Below, in pieces: positions 1 to 28,567 of a stretch of DNA of 64,000 nucleotides. The position numbers and the translations under genes were made by a program. The stretch is from assembly GCA_963693365.1 (NCBI GenBank), contig CAVNZM010000006.1, forward strand, positions 1,922,001-1,986,000. Reading direction: 5' to 3'. The DNA is from Amoebidium appalachense (taxonomy: Eukaryota; Ichthyosporea). How positions within the stretch are numbered: position 1 is the stretch's first letter; each line of letters starts with the position of its first letter. The notes beneath the pieces were generated by a model. That model did no database searches. It was not told the origin of the DNA and saw nothing but the letters and a program-made list of their open reading frames with translations.

Positions 1-120
1 CCCCGTCCCCCCCCCTCCCCCCCCGCCGCTGCCGCCTCCAACCACCGCCACCAAGACAGAAACGACTCTCTTTACACGGGACAAGAACAAAAAACCACAC
101 CACACCATGCAATATCCTAC

Positions 121-438
121 CTTGCCCTCAGCATCGATGTTGTTCAGTGTGTTGAGGCAGGCCCGTGCAGCCACGCCGGCTCCGATAATAACATACTTGT
201 AGTGTTCCTCCTCTGGGCTTTTGGCCTGCACTACACCCAACCCATACAGACCAGCAGCAGCTGCGCTGGCAGCAAGAACACCGGCAAAACCCCAGTCTGG
301 CCGTGTAGCTGCGGCCTTGGCTGTACTGAGATGGCGGCGCACATATGGGGCCTGGGTGAGAGTGGCCGTACAAGATGTGGTTAGACATGAGACTTGACGG
401 AGTGTAGAGGAAGGCTTTACAAAAAGGAGGATGCGCAT
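121..438 (-). CDS. First coding exon of an AIF-type mitochondrial FAD/NAD(P) oxidoreductase (partial, runs off the window)
   Basis: Reading the minus strand from the ATG at 436-438 gives 106 codons. An in-frame TAA lies two codons upstream. The exon ends at AAG|GTAGGA, with the donor at 119-120. The first 40 residues are rich in Arg, Ser and Thr and lack acidic residues, as in a mitochondrial presequence. A hydrophobic Ala/Gly segment follows (about residues 48-63), then KYVIIGAGVAARACLNTL, a Rossmann dinucleotide-binding start of the type GxGxxA. Presequence, single membrane anchor and then FAD-binding fold is the known order in apoptosis-inducing factor (AIFM1) and related mitochondrial NADH oxidoreductases, so that is the inferred family. 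Positions 1-118 are the start of its first intron (C-rich). The rest of the protein lies outside the window, so another pyridine-nucleotide oxidoreductase cannot be excluded. The ORF stays open to the window edge. Confidence 0.6.
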
Positions 439-1706
439 CACTTAGCGGGGTACACAAACTTTAACAAACATCGCAGTCTAGTAAGAGGAAGGCCGGGTTG
501 TCCTAAGGCTCTAAGGGATCTTTTTACTCCTGCCACGTACCTGTGCGGCCCGGGCCACAGTGGACAACCTTTGAAGAGTCTGGAACCGCCGCATCTTGCC
601 GTGCCTGCATCCCACACTCGAGGTCAGCAAACAAGCCTTAAATCAATTAACATTTCAACTAACAGCATATGCATATGCATGTGTGTATGCATGCGTGGTG
701 GCCACTGGAAAGCAAACTACAGCATCACTTACAGCAACTGTTGTCCACATGGGAATCTTGAGAGATGCTGAGATGCTCTATCTAACCTGAAATGCTGTGA
801 AGAGAACGCAAACTGGAAACGTGAAACAGCAGAACGATACTTACGACAATTTTCTTATGCTGTCACAAACTGTGTTCTACAGCCTTACACCTCTTTGTAA
901 GTTGAAGCACAAAACGGGTGGGTGACTTCAAGCTGTTAGACATCAGAGTGACTGAGCAAGTTGAAAGCGGGAAAAAGCTTTTTGTCCTTGCTCACAAAAA
1001 ACAATACGCAATGCGACGGACCGATGTGATTGGATGTGGATAATTTTTATAATGCCGTGAGAGGCCCGTGACTGGCCCGTGAGCCATTTTTGGTTGGCTG
1101 CGAAGTAGCTTTGCCTAAATATAGACAAGTAGCAGAGGAGTGCAAAAAGGAAGTTCGGCGGCGAATGAAGCCTTCAAGAACGGAAATGCTGCCGCACCAT
1201 GGCACTTTGGCAACGTTTGCCACGGTGCTCATGCAAGAATATGTGGACTCACCAGGACGTTAGAGTTACTGCATAATTTCAGGTATCCTAAAATAAATAC
1301 GCTTTTTTGTATTATATGTTTGCAATGATGGTATTATTTTCCGTGATGGCAGCCGCTCAGCGACCTGAAAGCGAAGGGCCTCGTCTCGGGTCGTTCGAAT
1401 TCGAACCGGACCGAAAACAGAAATTTAAAAGGTCGGCATTTCGCTCGCGATCGAGTAACGCAAAGCATAGATCTACCAATGAATACGTGTTATTGTGAGA
1501 TTTGGCGGGAAGAACGCCGTGTTCCAGAATCACGGCCGCCGAACCACCAACAAGTTAAGTTTTGAGTGCATAGTGAGTGTAAAGAGAGCAAAGAATAACC
1601 AATAATTGTTTCATTTCACATATATTATAGGCGATTGTTTAGTCTATTGCTACCCTTCTTCGTTCATGCGCCCTTTGGAGGGTCCGCGTGAGGTGAGCAA
1701 CCAGCC
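439..1706. other. Divergent spacer between the AIF-like gene and DHX35
   Basis: About 1.27 kb separates the two divergent start codons, so it should hold both promoters and 5' leaders. It is not repeat-rich, unlike the introns. Small open frames near 1047-1330 on both strands show no family I recognise and no convincing splice structure. A 12-bp palindrome (TTCGAATTCGAA) lies at 1394-1405. Confidence 0.6.
1501..1511 (+). promoter_or_regulatory. E2F/DP-like site
   Basis: The string TTTGGCGGGAA matches the classical E2F consensus. It lies 196 bp upstream of the DHX35 start codon in the divergent spacer. Functional use is inference from the motif alone. Confidence 0.35.
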
Positions 1707-17418
<15,712 letters not shown>

Positions 17419-17467
17419 ATGAATGTGAACACCCTTCCTCCCCCCCCCCCCCCCCCCCCCCCTCCCT

Positions 17468-17535
<68 letters not shown>

Positions 17536-18128
17536 GCACACACGCACGCACGCGCACACGCACACGCACGCACGCACGCGCACGCACACAGCGCGCACGC
17601 ACGCGCACGCACACAGCGCGCACGCAATGTCCAGATGGTTTAATTAGAGCCTTTCCATTTTATCTTATGGAACTCTGAATGATGACTGGCCACAGAAACC
17701 AATTGATGCATGTAGGGATGTAAATAGGCATGTGGCTTGATGTGAAGGAATACCAGCAAGAATTCGAAAAATTATGGCTGCATCGCATTGACTTTCGTGG
17801 TGCGTTTTTTTTTTTTTTTTTTTTTTTTTGTTAAACCACACATCAATTACAATGGGATTGTCAGTGACACCCTGAATCATTATGAATGACTTTATAATTG
17901 CAGATAATGCTTGTATAAAGCTAGTGTTTATGCTATCCGAAGGCCCTTCCATGAATGCTGATAATGAAAATAACCACCGTGTGTATGGTATTGTGTGATT
18001 CAATAACCCCGATTAAAACGCAACACACCACATCTTTGATGTGGTTTAGTTCTCCCCCCACGGCCCCCCGGGCCCTTCAACTTTTATGTTTTGTTTTCCC
18101 CTTTCCCCTCCCTCCCCTCCCCTCCGGA

Positions 18129-18167
<39 letters not shown>

Positions 18168-18756
18168 CCCCCACCCATACCCCTCGGGGCCCTTCAACAT
18201 GCATGTGCGCACGCACACACAGTCACACACACACGCGCGCGCACACACACACGCACACAGACACACACAATCACACACACACACACACACACACACACGC
18301 ATGCAAGCACACATGCACGCACATGTGCAGCAAACACGTACACGCACGCACACACACATTTTTTTATTATTATTTTTTTTATCCCGTTTCACTCCCGGCG
18401 AGGCACTGCCTCAGGGGAGCTTACCGTCTTCCGCCTAGACACAGATCGTGCTGTATAGCACACTCATAAGTCAGGATTCTAATTGACCCCAACTGGCACT
18501 ATTTTTAGTTACGTGCCTTTATCTCACTGTTCTAGCCGCAGCAACGCTAGTGGGAAGTGAGCACAGCTCACTTTAACAACACCAGCCGGGAGCGACCCGG
18601 GACACATACACAAACATAAAGATTTGAAAGGGAAAACCCCATGCCCAGGACGCTGACCCGAACTGTGGCCGGTGACTCGGATTGGTCTCCCACTTGAACG
18701 TTGGGCCGGGATGCCCAAACGGCGCGCCGTCGACGTCAGAGGGCCGGTGCTGTTTA

Positions 18757-18764
18757 TGACGTCA
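18757..18764. promoter_or_regulatory. CRE-like palindrome TGACGTCA
   Basis: Perfect ATF/CREB-type octamer in otherwise gene-free sequence. The same octamer recurs at 31747 and 46443. Target gene unknown. Confidence 0.3.
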
Positions 18765-19000
18765 TGTCTTGCGACCGGATGATAACAAATTGGTGGTGCT
18801 GCTTGACGTGGTCTGGGGTGATGGCTTCTAGAGGGCGGCCAGACCGGTGGACCGTCGAGGCAGAACAACTTGAAATCGGAAGTAACCAGGATCGACCCTG
18901 CGCCATTGAACTTGACACGCAGAGATCTTACAATTGCACCAACCCGCCCCCCCACGCACACACACATACATGTACACACACCCCACACACACACACATCA

Positions 19001-19032
<32 letters not shown>

Positions 19033-19046
19033 TGCATATGCATGTC

Positions 19047-19091
<45 letters not shown>

Positions 19092-19488
19092 ACACACACG
19101 CACCTACCGTGGTCCACCACCAACGCCAACACCACCACCACCACCAGTGGTTCTCAAACCAAATTTAAAAGGCCGGCGGTAGAATCCCTCATATAAATAC
19201 TTTTGAATCTTCGAATTCCTTCCACGTGGAAGCTAAGCAGTAGGAGGAAATCTGTTCGCAGATTCGGAAGCGGACGTCGTAGCTCGACGTTCGCTCCAGC
19301 CGCGCTCGCCAGCCGCATCAAATAACGCCGGTACCGGCAACAGCCTCACACGTACTGACGGTGTGCACGCGCTGCGATGAACTTTACGTTCGCTTTCCTT
19401 ACACTCTCGCGACCGCGTGCATGCTTTCTGTCGCGGCGCCTCGACGGTTCGATAGAGTCCAGTGTTCGCTGAATGTGTAAGGAAAAAT

Positions 19489-19597
19489 AAGGAGCCATCT
19501 CAGTAGGTGGCAGGGCAACAGCGTAGTCTGATAATAAAAACGAAGCAGACTCCATTGCCCGTACTTATGCTACCACCTACTGAGGCGGTGTCTCCTT
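19489..19597 (+). ncRNA. Candidate hairpin RNA: long imperfect stem followed by a T-run
   Basis: Paired blocks from outside in: AAGGAG (19489-19494) with CTCCTT (19592-19597); CTCAGTAGGTGG (19499-19510) with CCACCTACTGAG (19572-19583), 12 bp perfect; GGGCAA with TTGCCC (about 19513-19518 and 19555-19560); AGTCTG with CAGACT (19525-19530 and 19546-19551). The terminal loop is about 15 nt. A T-run (19610-19630), which could act as a Pol III terminator, begins 13 nt further on. The order of nested stems resembles a small-RNA precursor. I recognise no known snRNA, tRNA or snoRNA sequence. The element could instead be a MITE-like inverted repeat; transcription is not shown by the sequence. Confidence 0.35.
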
Positions 19598-20009
19598 TCT
19601 TTCTTTCTTTTTTTTTTTTTTTTTTTTTTTACTTAAAAGGGACGTTACGGTAGATGTATGTGTTAGGTACCTTATGTATATTCATGGCAGTTGAACGACA
19701 CGAGCTCGAGAAAACTCTGTTTATAGTATGTGCATTATCATGCTGATGATTCTTGTGGCTTCTGAACAGCAACGTTAACAGACATGGCAGCTATCTTTGA
19801 TGGCCGCCGTGCATGCATATTACACACCGTGTTATGCCTGCCGCGGCCCGTCAGCCCGTGCCTGTGTGTGCAGTGCGCACACACAGACACATGCGATCTT
19901 CGCCGTCCGTCGTTTTATCCCTACCACCTACAGCAGTCGTCGGGCTCAAACGTCATGATGTTAGGAACTAGGAAACCCCCCCAACTGGGGCATTCCTCGG
20001 TCGGGTCCG

Positions 20010-20367
20010 GGCCCCGTCGGGGCCAAAATGCTCAGGTGCGCACGTACGTGGGCATGCCCATGGCCACTCTGCCCTAATGAGATTCATTGGTAGCTCGCGT
20101 GTGTCTTCTCTCTCTCTGTCCCAATCTCTCTCTCTCTTTTTCTTGCTTTTCCTTTTTCTTTTTTCTTCCATTCTCTTACTTTTTCTTATCCTTTTTTCTG
20201 CAGACTGCAGATCAATTGTTGGTGTCAAGGACCGTCAGGCCCTCAGTAGGCCCTCAGGGCCAAAAAACCAGGTTTTTTGGGCCCGGGTACCATATCAGGA
20301 GCGGGCAATTTTTGAATTCTCCCTCCCCGGCCCCGCCGGGGAAAATTTGAGGTTTTTGGACCTCAAA
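20010..20367. repeat. Cluster of perfect short-loop palindromes
   Basis: GGCCCC/GGGGCC around GTC (20010-20024); GGCCCT/AGGGCC around one C (20249-20261); CCAAAAAACC/GGTTTTTTGG around one A (20260-20280); CCCCGGC/GCCGGGG around CCC (20325-20341); TTTGAGGT/ACCTCAAA around six bases (20346-20367). Four of them fall within 120 bp. No gene explains them. Confidence 0.75.
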
Positions 20368-21156
20368 GAAGTCAAATCCTGCAAAATCCACTACCGGGAG
20401 GCCAAAAAGGGTGATTTTACAAAAAAGGAGGGACATACATGAAAAAGAGAAAATGGGCGAGTTCAGTGGGCTGCCGATAAGTATATTTCGTGCTGGGCCG
20501 GTATACATGCTGCCGTGGTTGTTGCTGTAGACGGCAGTATGGCATCGCATGTGTCACGTGACCTGCACGTGAATGCGACCATGTGCAGGCACTGAGTCTA
20601 GGGGGATTTGTATGTGTGTTTTGGAGCACCGACAAGGCAGAGCCAGGGTGAGGGATGTGTAAACATGGAGTTTAGGGAGATCGTGCTGCTATTGTAACAT
20701 GTGCACAAAACAGCCACGTGCACCGGCACACTCCGGTGTACAGAACAATAATATGCACATGCGTCACTGTAATATCATGTATGCGCATGCCGCACAAGGT
20801 TTAGGAGACCACCACAGTATATACTATTTTCTTTTGGTTGATATCCATGTAGGAATGGTGTGTTGCAGTTGTCATGATCAGCCTGAGGCAGGCACGTGCA
20901 CTCACTGAATCACTAGAACTCATGAATAAAAAATACATTCGCTAAAAACGGCAAGGTAAATTTGGGGCCAAGCTATTATTTCCCCCTTTTAAACGTTTTT
21001 TTAGCTCCAAGAACTTCGACGCCAAAATTTCTATATTTGGCCATCGTATATGATAATGAACACGTGTACTTAAATTAAAGTAGTTATATAAATATGAGCG
21101 GCCCGTTACAAATACAGTGACGAAAAACAGTGACCCACGAGCAGTTTTTCTTTCTA

Positions 21157-21216
<60 letters not shown>

Positions 21217-22434
21217 ACACACACCAGACACACACACCACCACCACGGTGACCACCACCACCACCACCACCACCACTCACCCCTTAAAAAAACCACACAC
21301 ATACGTGCACGTGTACACACACACACAGAACACCACCACCACCTCCACTGGACCCCATTTCCTCGTTGTTTTCTTAAGCCTTCAGACCAGTCCTGCACAC
21401 TGGAGTTAAACAATTGAATTCACCTAGGCTGACATGCATCCACCCCCGCCTTCCACTTCCCCTCCCCCCACCCCCACCCCCCACCCCCCCACCCCCACCC
21501 CCTCCCCCTCGATGAAGAAGGGCCCCCGTAAGCCTTGGGGGGGGGGGGGGGGAGGGGGGGGGAAGGGGAAGGGGGAGCTCTTGAGCCTCCGGGTAGGGAA
21601 GTGGGGTCCGGGGATCCGGAGAGGGGAGGGGGGGGGGGGGGGGGGGGGGGGGGGAAGGGGCATATAATATTGGGCCTAGATATCATAGTATGGGGCCCCG
21701 GGGGAGGGGAGAGGTGGGGGGGGGAGGGGGGAGGATCCACGGGAAAGACCTTTAGGTGCATGTTCTTATTTATACCCCCTTCGAATCATCCCCCCTCCTC
21801 CCCCCCCCTCCCCCCTGAGTGCAGGCCGTGACGTAGCTACGATAACCCTGCAGAAGGCAACAAAAATGTATTAATTACTAGCACTATACATGTGTTCATA
21901 GTGCAGCTTGCACCACGTATGATCTCAGCAACTTTAAAGTAGTCACAAAGTTTAGTTATTTTCATTATTTTCATTGCTCTGAACTCTATTACTCTGAAAT
22001 GATCACCGTGCATGTGCCGCAAGATAACAACCCTATATGTGTGCAGCTGCTGCCTGCAGGTTAGACTCGCTGAAAAGACAATTGTCAGTGTGCATCCGAC
22101 GCTTGCAGCTGCAGCTAGCCTCTGCAACATTAATACTTGCCAAGTGAATGCTCTTACACTTGATCATCATTCACTCAAAAAACCGAGGACCGACAGATTA
22201 AATATTAATGTCGATCCGAATGATCAGCAAGTGTCTATGCGTACTACTATATATACACACACGTAAAATGCGAAGCTATCAGTTACAAGGCACACCTGCT
22301 GCACTGGCACACATACACATACACACCGGCAGATCGATGCTGTCAAAATTTACTTTCATGTACTTCGTAGGTCCGACACAGGTGCACATGAACACGTACA
22401 TATGTACAAGCCGCGCACACACCACACCACACAT

Positions 22435-22549
22435 ACACACACACACACACACACTCACACACACACACGCACACACGCACACACGCACACACGCACACAC
22501 GCACGCACGCACGCACACACACACACACACGCACGCACGCACGCGCGCG

Positions 22550-22619
<70 letters not shown>

Positions 22620-22640
22620 GACACACACACACACACACAC
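22435..22640. repeat. (CA)n with (GC)n core
   Basis: CA repeat of about 205 bp with CACG steps and a GCGCGC block near 22543-22558. Confidence 0.9.
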
Positions 22641-22945
22641 ATCACTGGGTGCGCTCGCTGGGGATTAGTTTTTTGGCACGCTGTTGACTTTATCGTGTGT
22701 TTATTATTTGCTATTTATTGGCCAGCGGCCAACATTTAAAAATATACTATATACCTAAAAATAGATACTGACTACGGCCAGCAGACATTATACACCTTCC
22801 AGGACACATTAACACCAATAGTCTAACACACCATACTCTCGATCACAAAGAATTCCTAACAAACAGAGAAAAGTGCAAAGGCTCTGTACTATTACTCAGA
22901 TTCTAAATTTTAATTCTTTACAGTAAACTTCGGAATGAAAGCTAG

Positions 22946-22981
<36 letters not shown>

Positions 22982-23066
22982 CCCTAACATGACTGTACGA
23001 AGAACAGGTATAACTTGAAGCACTACAACACATATGAGATCCGTTACATTGGTGTACATTCCAATA

Positions 23067-24729
23067 TTAGACACTAGTTTGGCTACTCTGACTACTCTGA
23101 GATCCTGATTGGCTGCCTGCAGACTTGCGGCCACGATTACTTTGCTTTCGATCGTGCCATTGCAGCTGCGTCTCTCCAGCAGGTGGCAACGCCAGGCCCA
23201 GCACAGCAGATGCACGAGAAGGGGGTGGGAACTGCCCACCAGCCGAGGGCTGGCCCACATGGCCCAAGTAAGGATGGGGACCGTGCTGCGGCAGTAGCCC
23301 AGGCATGGGGAAGGCAGGGCCGGGCTGAGGCGGCATGATGCCCCACGGTGGGGGCCAGCCATGTGGGTGGTGCGGGCCTGGATGGGGTGCAGGGGGCATG
23401 TGCGGCACATGGCCCTGCTGCATGTCAAGCGCGGGTGCTGGTGGCATGGCATCCTGATTGGCTGCAACCCAACGTGGGCAGCTCTTGGCCCGATTGGAGC
23501 CGGGGCAGCCCTTGCCCTGGCGGCCACACGTCTTGCAGGTCTTGGGGGCTCTCTGGGGTGGCTGCATAGGAGGGGGCACCGGCAAATCCATCTGCAGGGG
23601 CCCCTCAGGGCCAATGTTGCGATGCTTTTTGCCCACTAGCATGGGCAAGGGCCGCTCACGCTGCGCCCCTGCATCGACACCGTCTGGAACAGGGAGGGGT
23701 GGCAAGGGGGCAGGCCGTATGGTTGCTGGCACAGCGTCTGCCCTCTCCTCGCGCATACGCTTGCGGTGATCTGCCAGGCCCTCGTGTGTGGAGCGCTGTG
23801 CATGTGCCGTCTGCCAGGTCTTCCACTTGTCGAAATGCTTCTTGATGTAGGCCGCATCCTTCATGTAGATTCCCCCAGCCACAGAGGCAGCCTTGTTGAA
23901 GTCTTGGGCCAAAGCCTCGAACAGCTGGCCGTTGGGCTTTGCATGTGCCTTGTAGGTGCCCAGGAGCAGCGTGCTGAATAGCTTGCGCTCCTGAGGGGTA
24001 AGCACCGGAAGGAAGGGGATGGCCACATGTTGCTTCTGCGCCAGGAACTTGTAGTCGCCCCTCAGTGCAGGGTCCGGCTGTGGTGCACCACGCGCCACCT
24101 GGTTGCCCCCCCCCATGGCAGCACCGTCACCCTCCTCGACCTCACAGTCCTCTGGCCCGCCCATCACGCCATTGGCTGCAGGCTCGATGTTATCAGACGG
24201 AGGTGGGGGTGCGGGCACCGCAACTGGCTCCTGCGCCGGGGCATTGGCCACACAGGAGAGCGGGGCAAAGTTGAAGTACTCCTCCGGTTGCTTGTAGCAG
24301 CCTACGGGTACCCACTGGGGGTCGAGGTGATGGCCGTACAGCATCAGCGCCAGTGCCTCCATGTCGTCAACAATCCAGGGGCTGTAGTGGGGGGGCCCCG
24401 ATGCCTGGCCCAGGCGGTTGCGGTAGTGTGCACGCAGGTTGTGGCGGTGGCGCCTATTGGACATGGTGGCGTCCAGCAGGCGCAGCGACATGCGTGTGGC
24501 CCCAAAGTGGGTGGCCAGGGGGTTGTGCACTGCCCCCTCCACCTCGTTGGTGCCCCGGATGCAGCGGTAGCGCATGAGCCCATCTGCGTCGGCAGTGGTC
24601 TCGTAGTAGAGGGGCAGGCCGGGGGGGTCCGACAGACAGCCATTTTGGGCGTGTTCGAGCAGCGACTGTGGGGGCACCAGCAAACATCAGAGAGATGGGT
24701 GGGTGGTGGTGGTGGTAGTGTGTGTGTAT

Positions 24730-24774
<45 letters not shown>

Positions 24775-24849
24775 TGGGGTTGCTAAGGAAAAAAACGAGC
24801 AGGGAAAGGCAAAAAACAACTGGCTAGGCAGCAAGGGCCGTGCGGGCAG

Positions 24850-24921
<72 letters not shown>

Positions 24922-25498
24922 ATGTTTGGGGGGGGGGAGGGGGGGGGGGGGGGGAGGCTAGGGTGTGCGTGTGTGTGCAGATGAACCAAGGATGACAAAT
25001 AAGCGAAGAATCTTTTCTGTGGTGGTGGAGTTGTTGGGCGCCTGCAGGGGGAGGGGGGGGGGGGGGGGGGGGGATGTTGCCTCGAGTCTTTCAAAGCCAT
25101 CCTTCTTGAACAGAGGCTTGCCATCCGGTCCGGGCGGCACATCCTTGTAGGTGTTTTTGAACTCCACCAGCCGCGAGACCAGCGTGTATGGGTCGGGAAT
25201 AACCCGCCGGATGCGCTCCATGAAGTAGCTCAGGTCGCCGCCCTTGAGCTCGGTTTCAATGTCGATGCCCTTCTGCTCCAGCACCCCCTGTGAGGCAGGA
25301 TGCCAATATTAATTTACTACGCACACTGCAATTTGGGTTTGGTAGACTTTGATACCTGCCGTTATTGTAGGACCCCTCCCCCTCCACCCCCCCATCTTCT
25401 CCCCCAACACAAGTAAAAAATGCATGTGGCTCTTTCCCCCCACAACCCTACATTATTTCTCTCTAGGCATATGAATAACCCCCACTCTCCTCCCCCCC

Positions 25499-25544
<46 letters not shown>

Positions 25545-28223
25545 TTGCCCCCCCTCTCTCTGAGGCTCAGGCTCTCTCTCTTCCCTCAGAAGTTTTGTCG
25601 AAGGTGTGCATGGTTGTGGGTGGAATGGTGAGTGTGTGCTAACGAGTGTATGTGTGTGTGCGCGTCAGTCACGCATGTTGTTGTTGCCGTTTTTTTTATT
25701 TTTATTTTTTATTTTTTATTTTGGGGGGGGGGGGGGGGGGGAGGCACCTTCACATGTCCGTAATCCTCTTCATTCCACACAAATATTGCCTCGCTGAGTG
25801 CGCGTGCGTACTCAGCCCTGCGGGGGTGTGACTTGTACGTGCCGTCCGCCGTGTTTGCAATGGAGTGGAAGGCGTCATTCAGCACAGTCTGCCACACCAC
25901 CTCCCCAGGCGGTGCCTGGCCCAACATGCCCTCTCTGGGAGCTGCCTCGGGTCCCCCTGGGGCTGCCTCAAGGCCCCCCGGGGCTGCCTGGGGGTCCTGG
26001 GGGGGTGCCTGTGGGCCGGCAAGGGGTTGCTGCTGCTCGGCAGGGGGAGGACTGGCAGGGGGAGGGGCTGGGTCAGGGACCACCGGCACCTCGGCACCTG
26101 GGTCCGGTGGGGGCTGAATGGGCCGTAGCCACTGCAGGTGCACCATCAGCTCAAAGGGCGGCGGGCCCAGCTCTCCCAGGGTCTTGCCCTTGTCGGGGCC
26201 AAAGGGCACCTGCATGGCCGGCGACAGCACCTGATCCACCCGCACCACTGCATGCTTCTTGCCCACCTTCATGCCCCCCCAGCGCTCCGGCTGCACAGCC
26301 AGCACCACCCCGGTGGCTGCTGCAGCATGTGGGCCCCGCCGGGGCACAATCTCAACCCCTTCACCGAGTGCCTTTGCATGAAGCCGCGCTGCATGTCATA
26401 GAGGGAAGCAAAAAACTCAGCCAAAAAGCCACAGCACCAACGTTTTTCTCTTCGCTCCACAAAAATCAAATGCATATTCCTTAGCAACCCCCCTCTCCCC
26501 CCCCCCCCCCCCCCTTCTCCCTCCCCCCCCCCCTCTCCCAGTGCCCAGCTTGTGTGGCACTTGCACGTGTTAACAGTGCTATAGCCCCCCCCCCCCCCCC
26601 CCCCCCCCCCCCCCACCACCACCACCACCACCACCAATCACCCCCTCCTTTGATAGCCACCCGACACCCAGCATAACACAACTGGAACACTGGCCCATGT
26701 GGTCAGCCACCTCCCCCCCCCCCCCCCCCCCCTCCTCCCCCTCCCCTCTCCTCTGGGGGGCCCACAATCTTTCTATATCTGGCATAAGCACATAAGCACT
26801 GGGGCAAAAAGCAGGTGGGATACACACCTGACAGGTTTGGCCTATCGACCACGGCCGAGTAGACCTGCAGGGACGCATATGCATCAAGGGCAGCGTAGGT
26901 GGCCTGCACCTCTGATAGCGGCTCGTGCCAGTTGGAGCATCGAACAAGTGCCGGCTTGGGCAGCTTCTTGCCTATGACCTGGGCAGTGATGTCGGCCAAG
27001 CCCCGGGCCGCAGAGGTGATAGCTGCACGGGCATAGCAGAACCGGCCCAGCTCCAGATAGCTGGCCACAGGGGTGCCGTAGTCCTTGTTGAGGTGGGCCG
27101 AGTCCGTGCCGATCTGCTTGCCCACCTTGATGATGCTGGGGTCCCTAAGCAGCGCAATCAGCTCGTCCACCAGCCGCGCGGGCGGGCTGTGGTTGGGGCC
27201 CATGCGTGCCAAGTGGAAGATGTACACGGCCCGTGCGGTGGCAATCTGCAGCGTGCAAACCTTGGACCGCGCCTGGCCCACCCGATAGACCCACTCGCAG
27301 TCCAGCCCCACCACGCGGTGCTGCTGCCCCTCCAGGTCGGCACGAATGGCCGCTGTAGCCACCACCGCCCCCTGGCAGTCGGTGTACACCGGCTTAGGGT
27401 AGTTGGCCGGCAGCTCCAGCCCAGGCAGACCGTCCGTCACGCTTACCAGCGCAGCCTCGTTCAGACGGACGGGGCATTTTGGCCGGGCTAGGGTTGGAAA
27501 CATGCGCTCAACAAACGCCCGGTCTTGGCAGCACCGATCTGTGTAGAAGAAGGCCGGGCCCTTGCTGTTGAGCGCCGCCGTGGTGGCAGAGATGCGCTGG
27601 ATCACGGGCTCAATCTCCTGGTGGCTGCAGTCCCGTGTAAATACCTGCGCCCGGATCTCTGGGGTGCCGCACTGTGTGAGAGGGCATCTCCGAGCAGCCA
27701 TGCATGTTCTAGCTTCCCTTACCACATGGCCCTTCACGAGACTTCAGTGCCCACACAATCCTTTCCCCCTCCCTCCCCCCAAACCCATGTGCCCACATAC
27801 TTTCCCCTCCCTCTCCCCCAAAACCCTTCCCCCTCCTTCCCCCCAAACCCATGTGCCCACATACTTTCCCCAGGCCTCCCTTTCCCCCAAAATCTTCCCC
27901 CCCCCCCCTCCCCCTAAACCCATGTACCTACAATCCTTCCCCCTTCCTCCCCCTAAACCCTTGTGATCACAATCCTTTCCCCCTCTCTGCCTTCCCCCCA
28001 AACCCATGTGCCCACGATCCTTCCCCACTCCCCCTCCCCCCAAACCATGGGACAGCCCTCCATATGGCACCTACTGTCCCCCCCCCCCCCCCCCCCCCCC
28101 CCACCCCGGGCCTCTTGCCCTCTCTACCTTCAACCCCGACGGTGGTGTCTCCCCCCCCCCCCCCCCCCCCCCTGCATCCCTTGCAATCACTGGCCCCTAC
28201 TCCCATTCTGCTTGGCAGAAGCT

Positions 28224-28307
<84 letters not shown>

Positions 28308-28536
28308 ATTCCCCGCCAAAAGAAAGCTCCACCCCAGCCCACCCCAATCTCTACCCAGCAAAAACACATACACACATATCTGGAGCTTCCTAGTTTTTGC
28401 TCGACAGGGCAAGAATTGTCCCCAAAACCCACATACTACAAACCTCTACTCACAGTGTGCCACCTCATTAAATGTGGAGCCTAAGAGATTTAAAGGCCCT
28501 AGAGGGGGGAGGGGGGGAGGGGGGGAGGGGGCGTGT

Positions 28537-28567
<31 letters not shown>

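Larger units (their letters stand above)
17419..23066. other. Intergenic region between the convergent 3' ends of DHX35 and the exonuclease gene
   Basis: It holds (CA)n arrays (17467-17531, 18224-18300, 22435-22640), T-runs (17809-17829, 19610-19630) and C- or G-runs (18130-18165, 19048-19077, 21159-21202, 21626-21654, 22945-22978). It also holds CA/CCACC-rich low-complexity DNA at 18950-19150. Unique sequence at 18400-18950 and 19190-20930 carries hairpins and a CRE-like site, listed separately. A palindrome with TTGGCC and GGCCAA arms around AGC lies near 22717-22731. No protein-coding exon could be supported. Confidence 0.7.

Noticed and set aside
1047-1232. Minus-strand ORF beginning MSTVANVAKV that resembles a mitochondrial presequence
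   Set aside because: No downstream exon or family could be linked to it, and it lies in the divergent promoter spacer.
18885-18950. tRNA-like or SINE head on the minus strand (CAGG/CCTG arm around GTCGAT, an A-box-like TGGTGCAATTG)
   Set aside because: The T-loop is one base short, the acceptor arms do not pair and no tail or second copy was seen.
24027-24827. Plus-strand 266-codon ORF opposite the last exon of the exonuclease gene
   Set aside because: It is an antisense shadow of a GC-rich coding exon; the minus-strand frame has the conserved blocks and correct splice phases.
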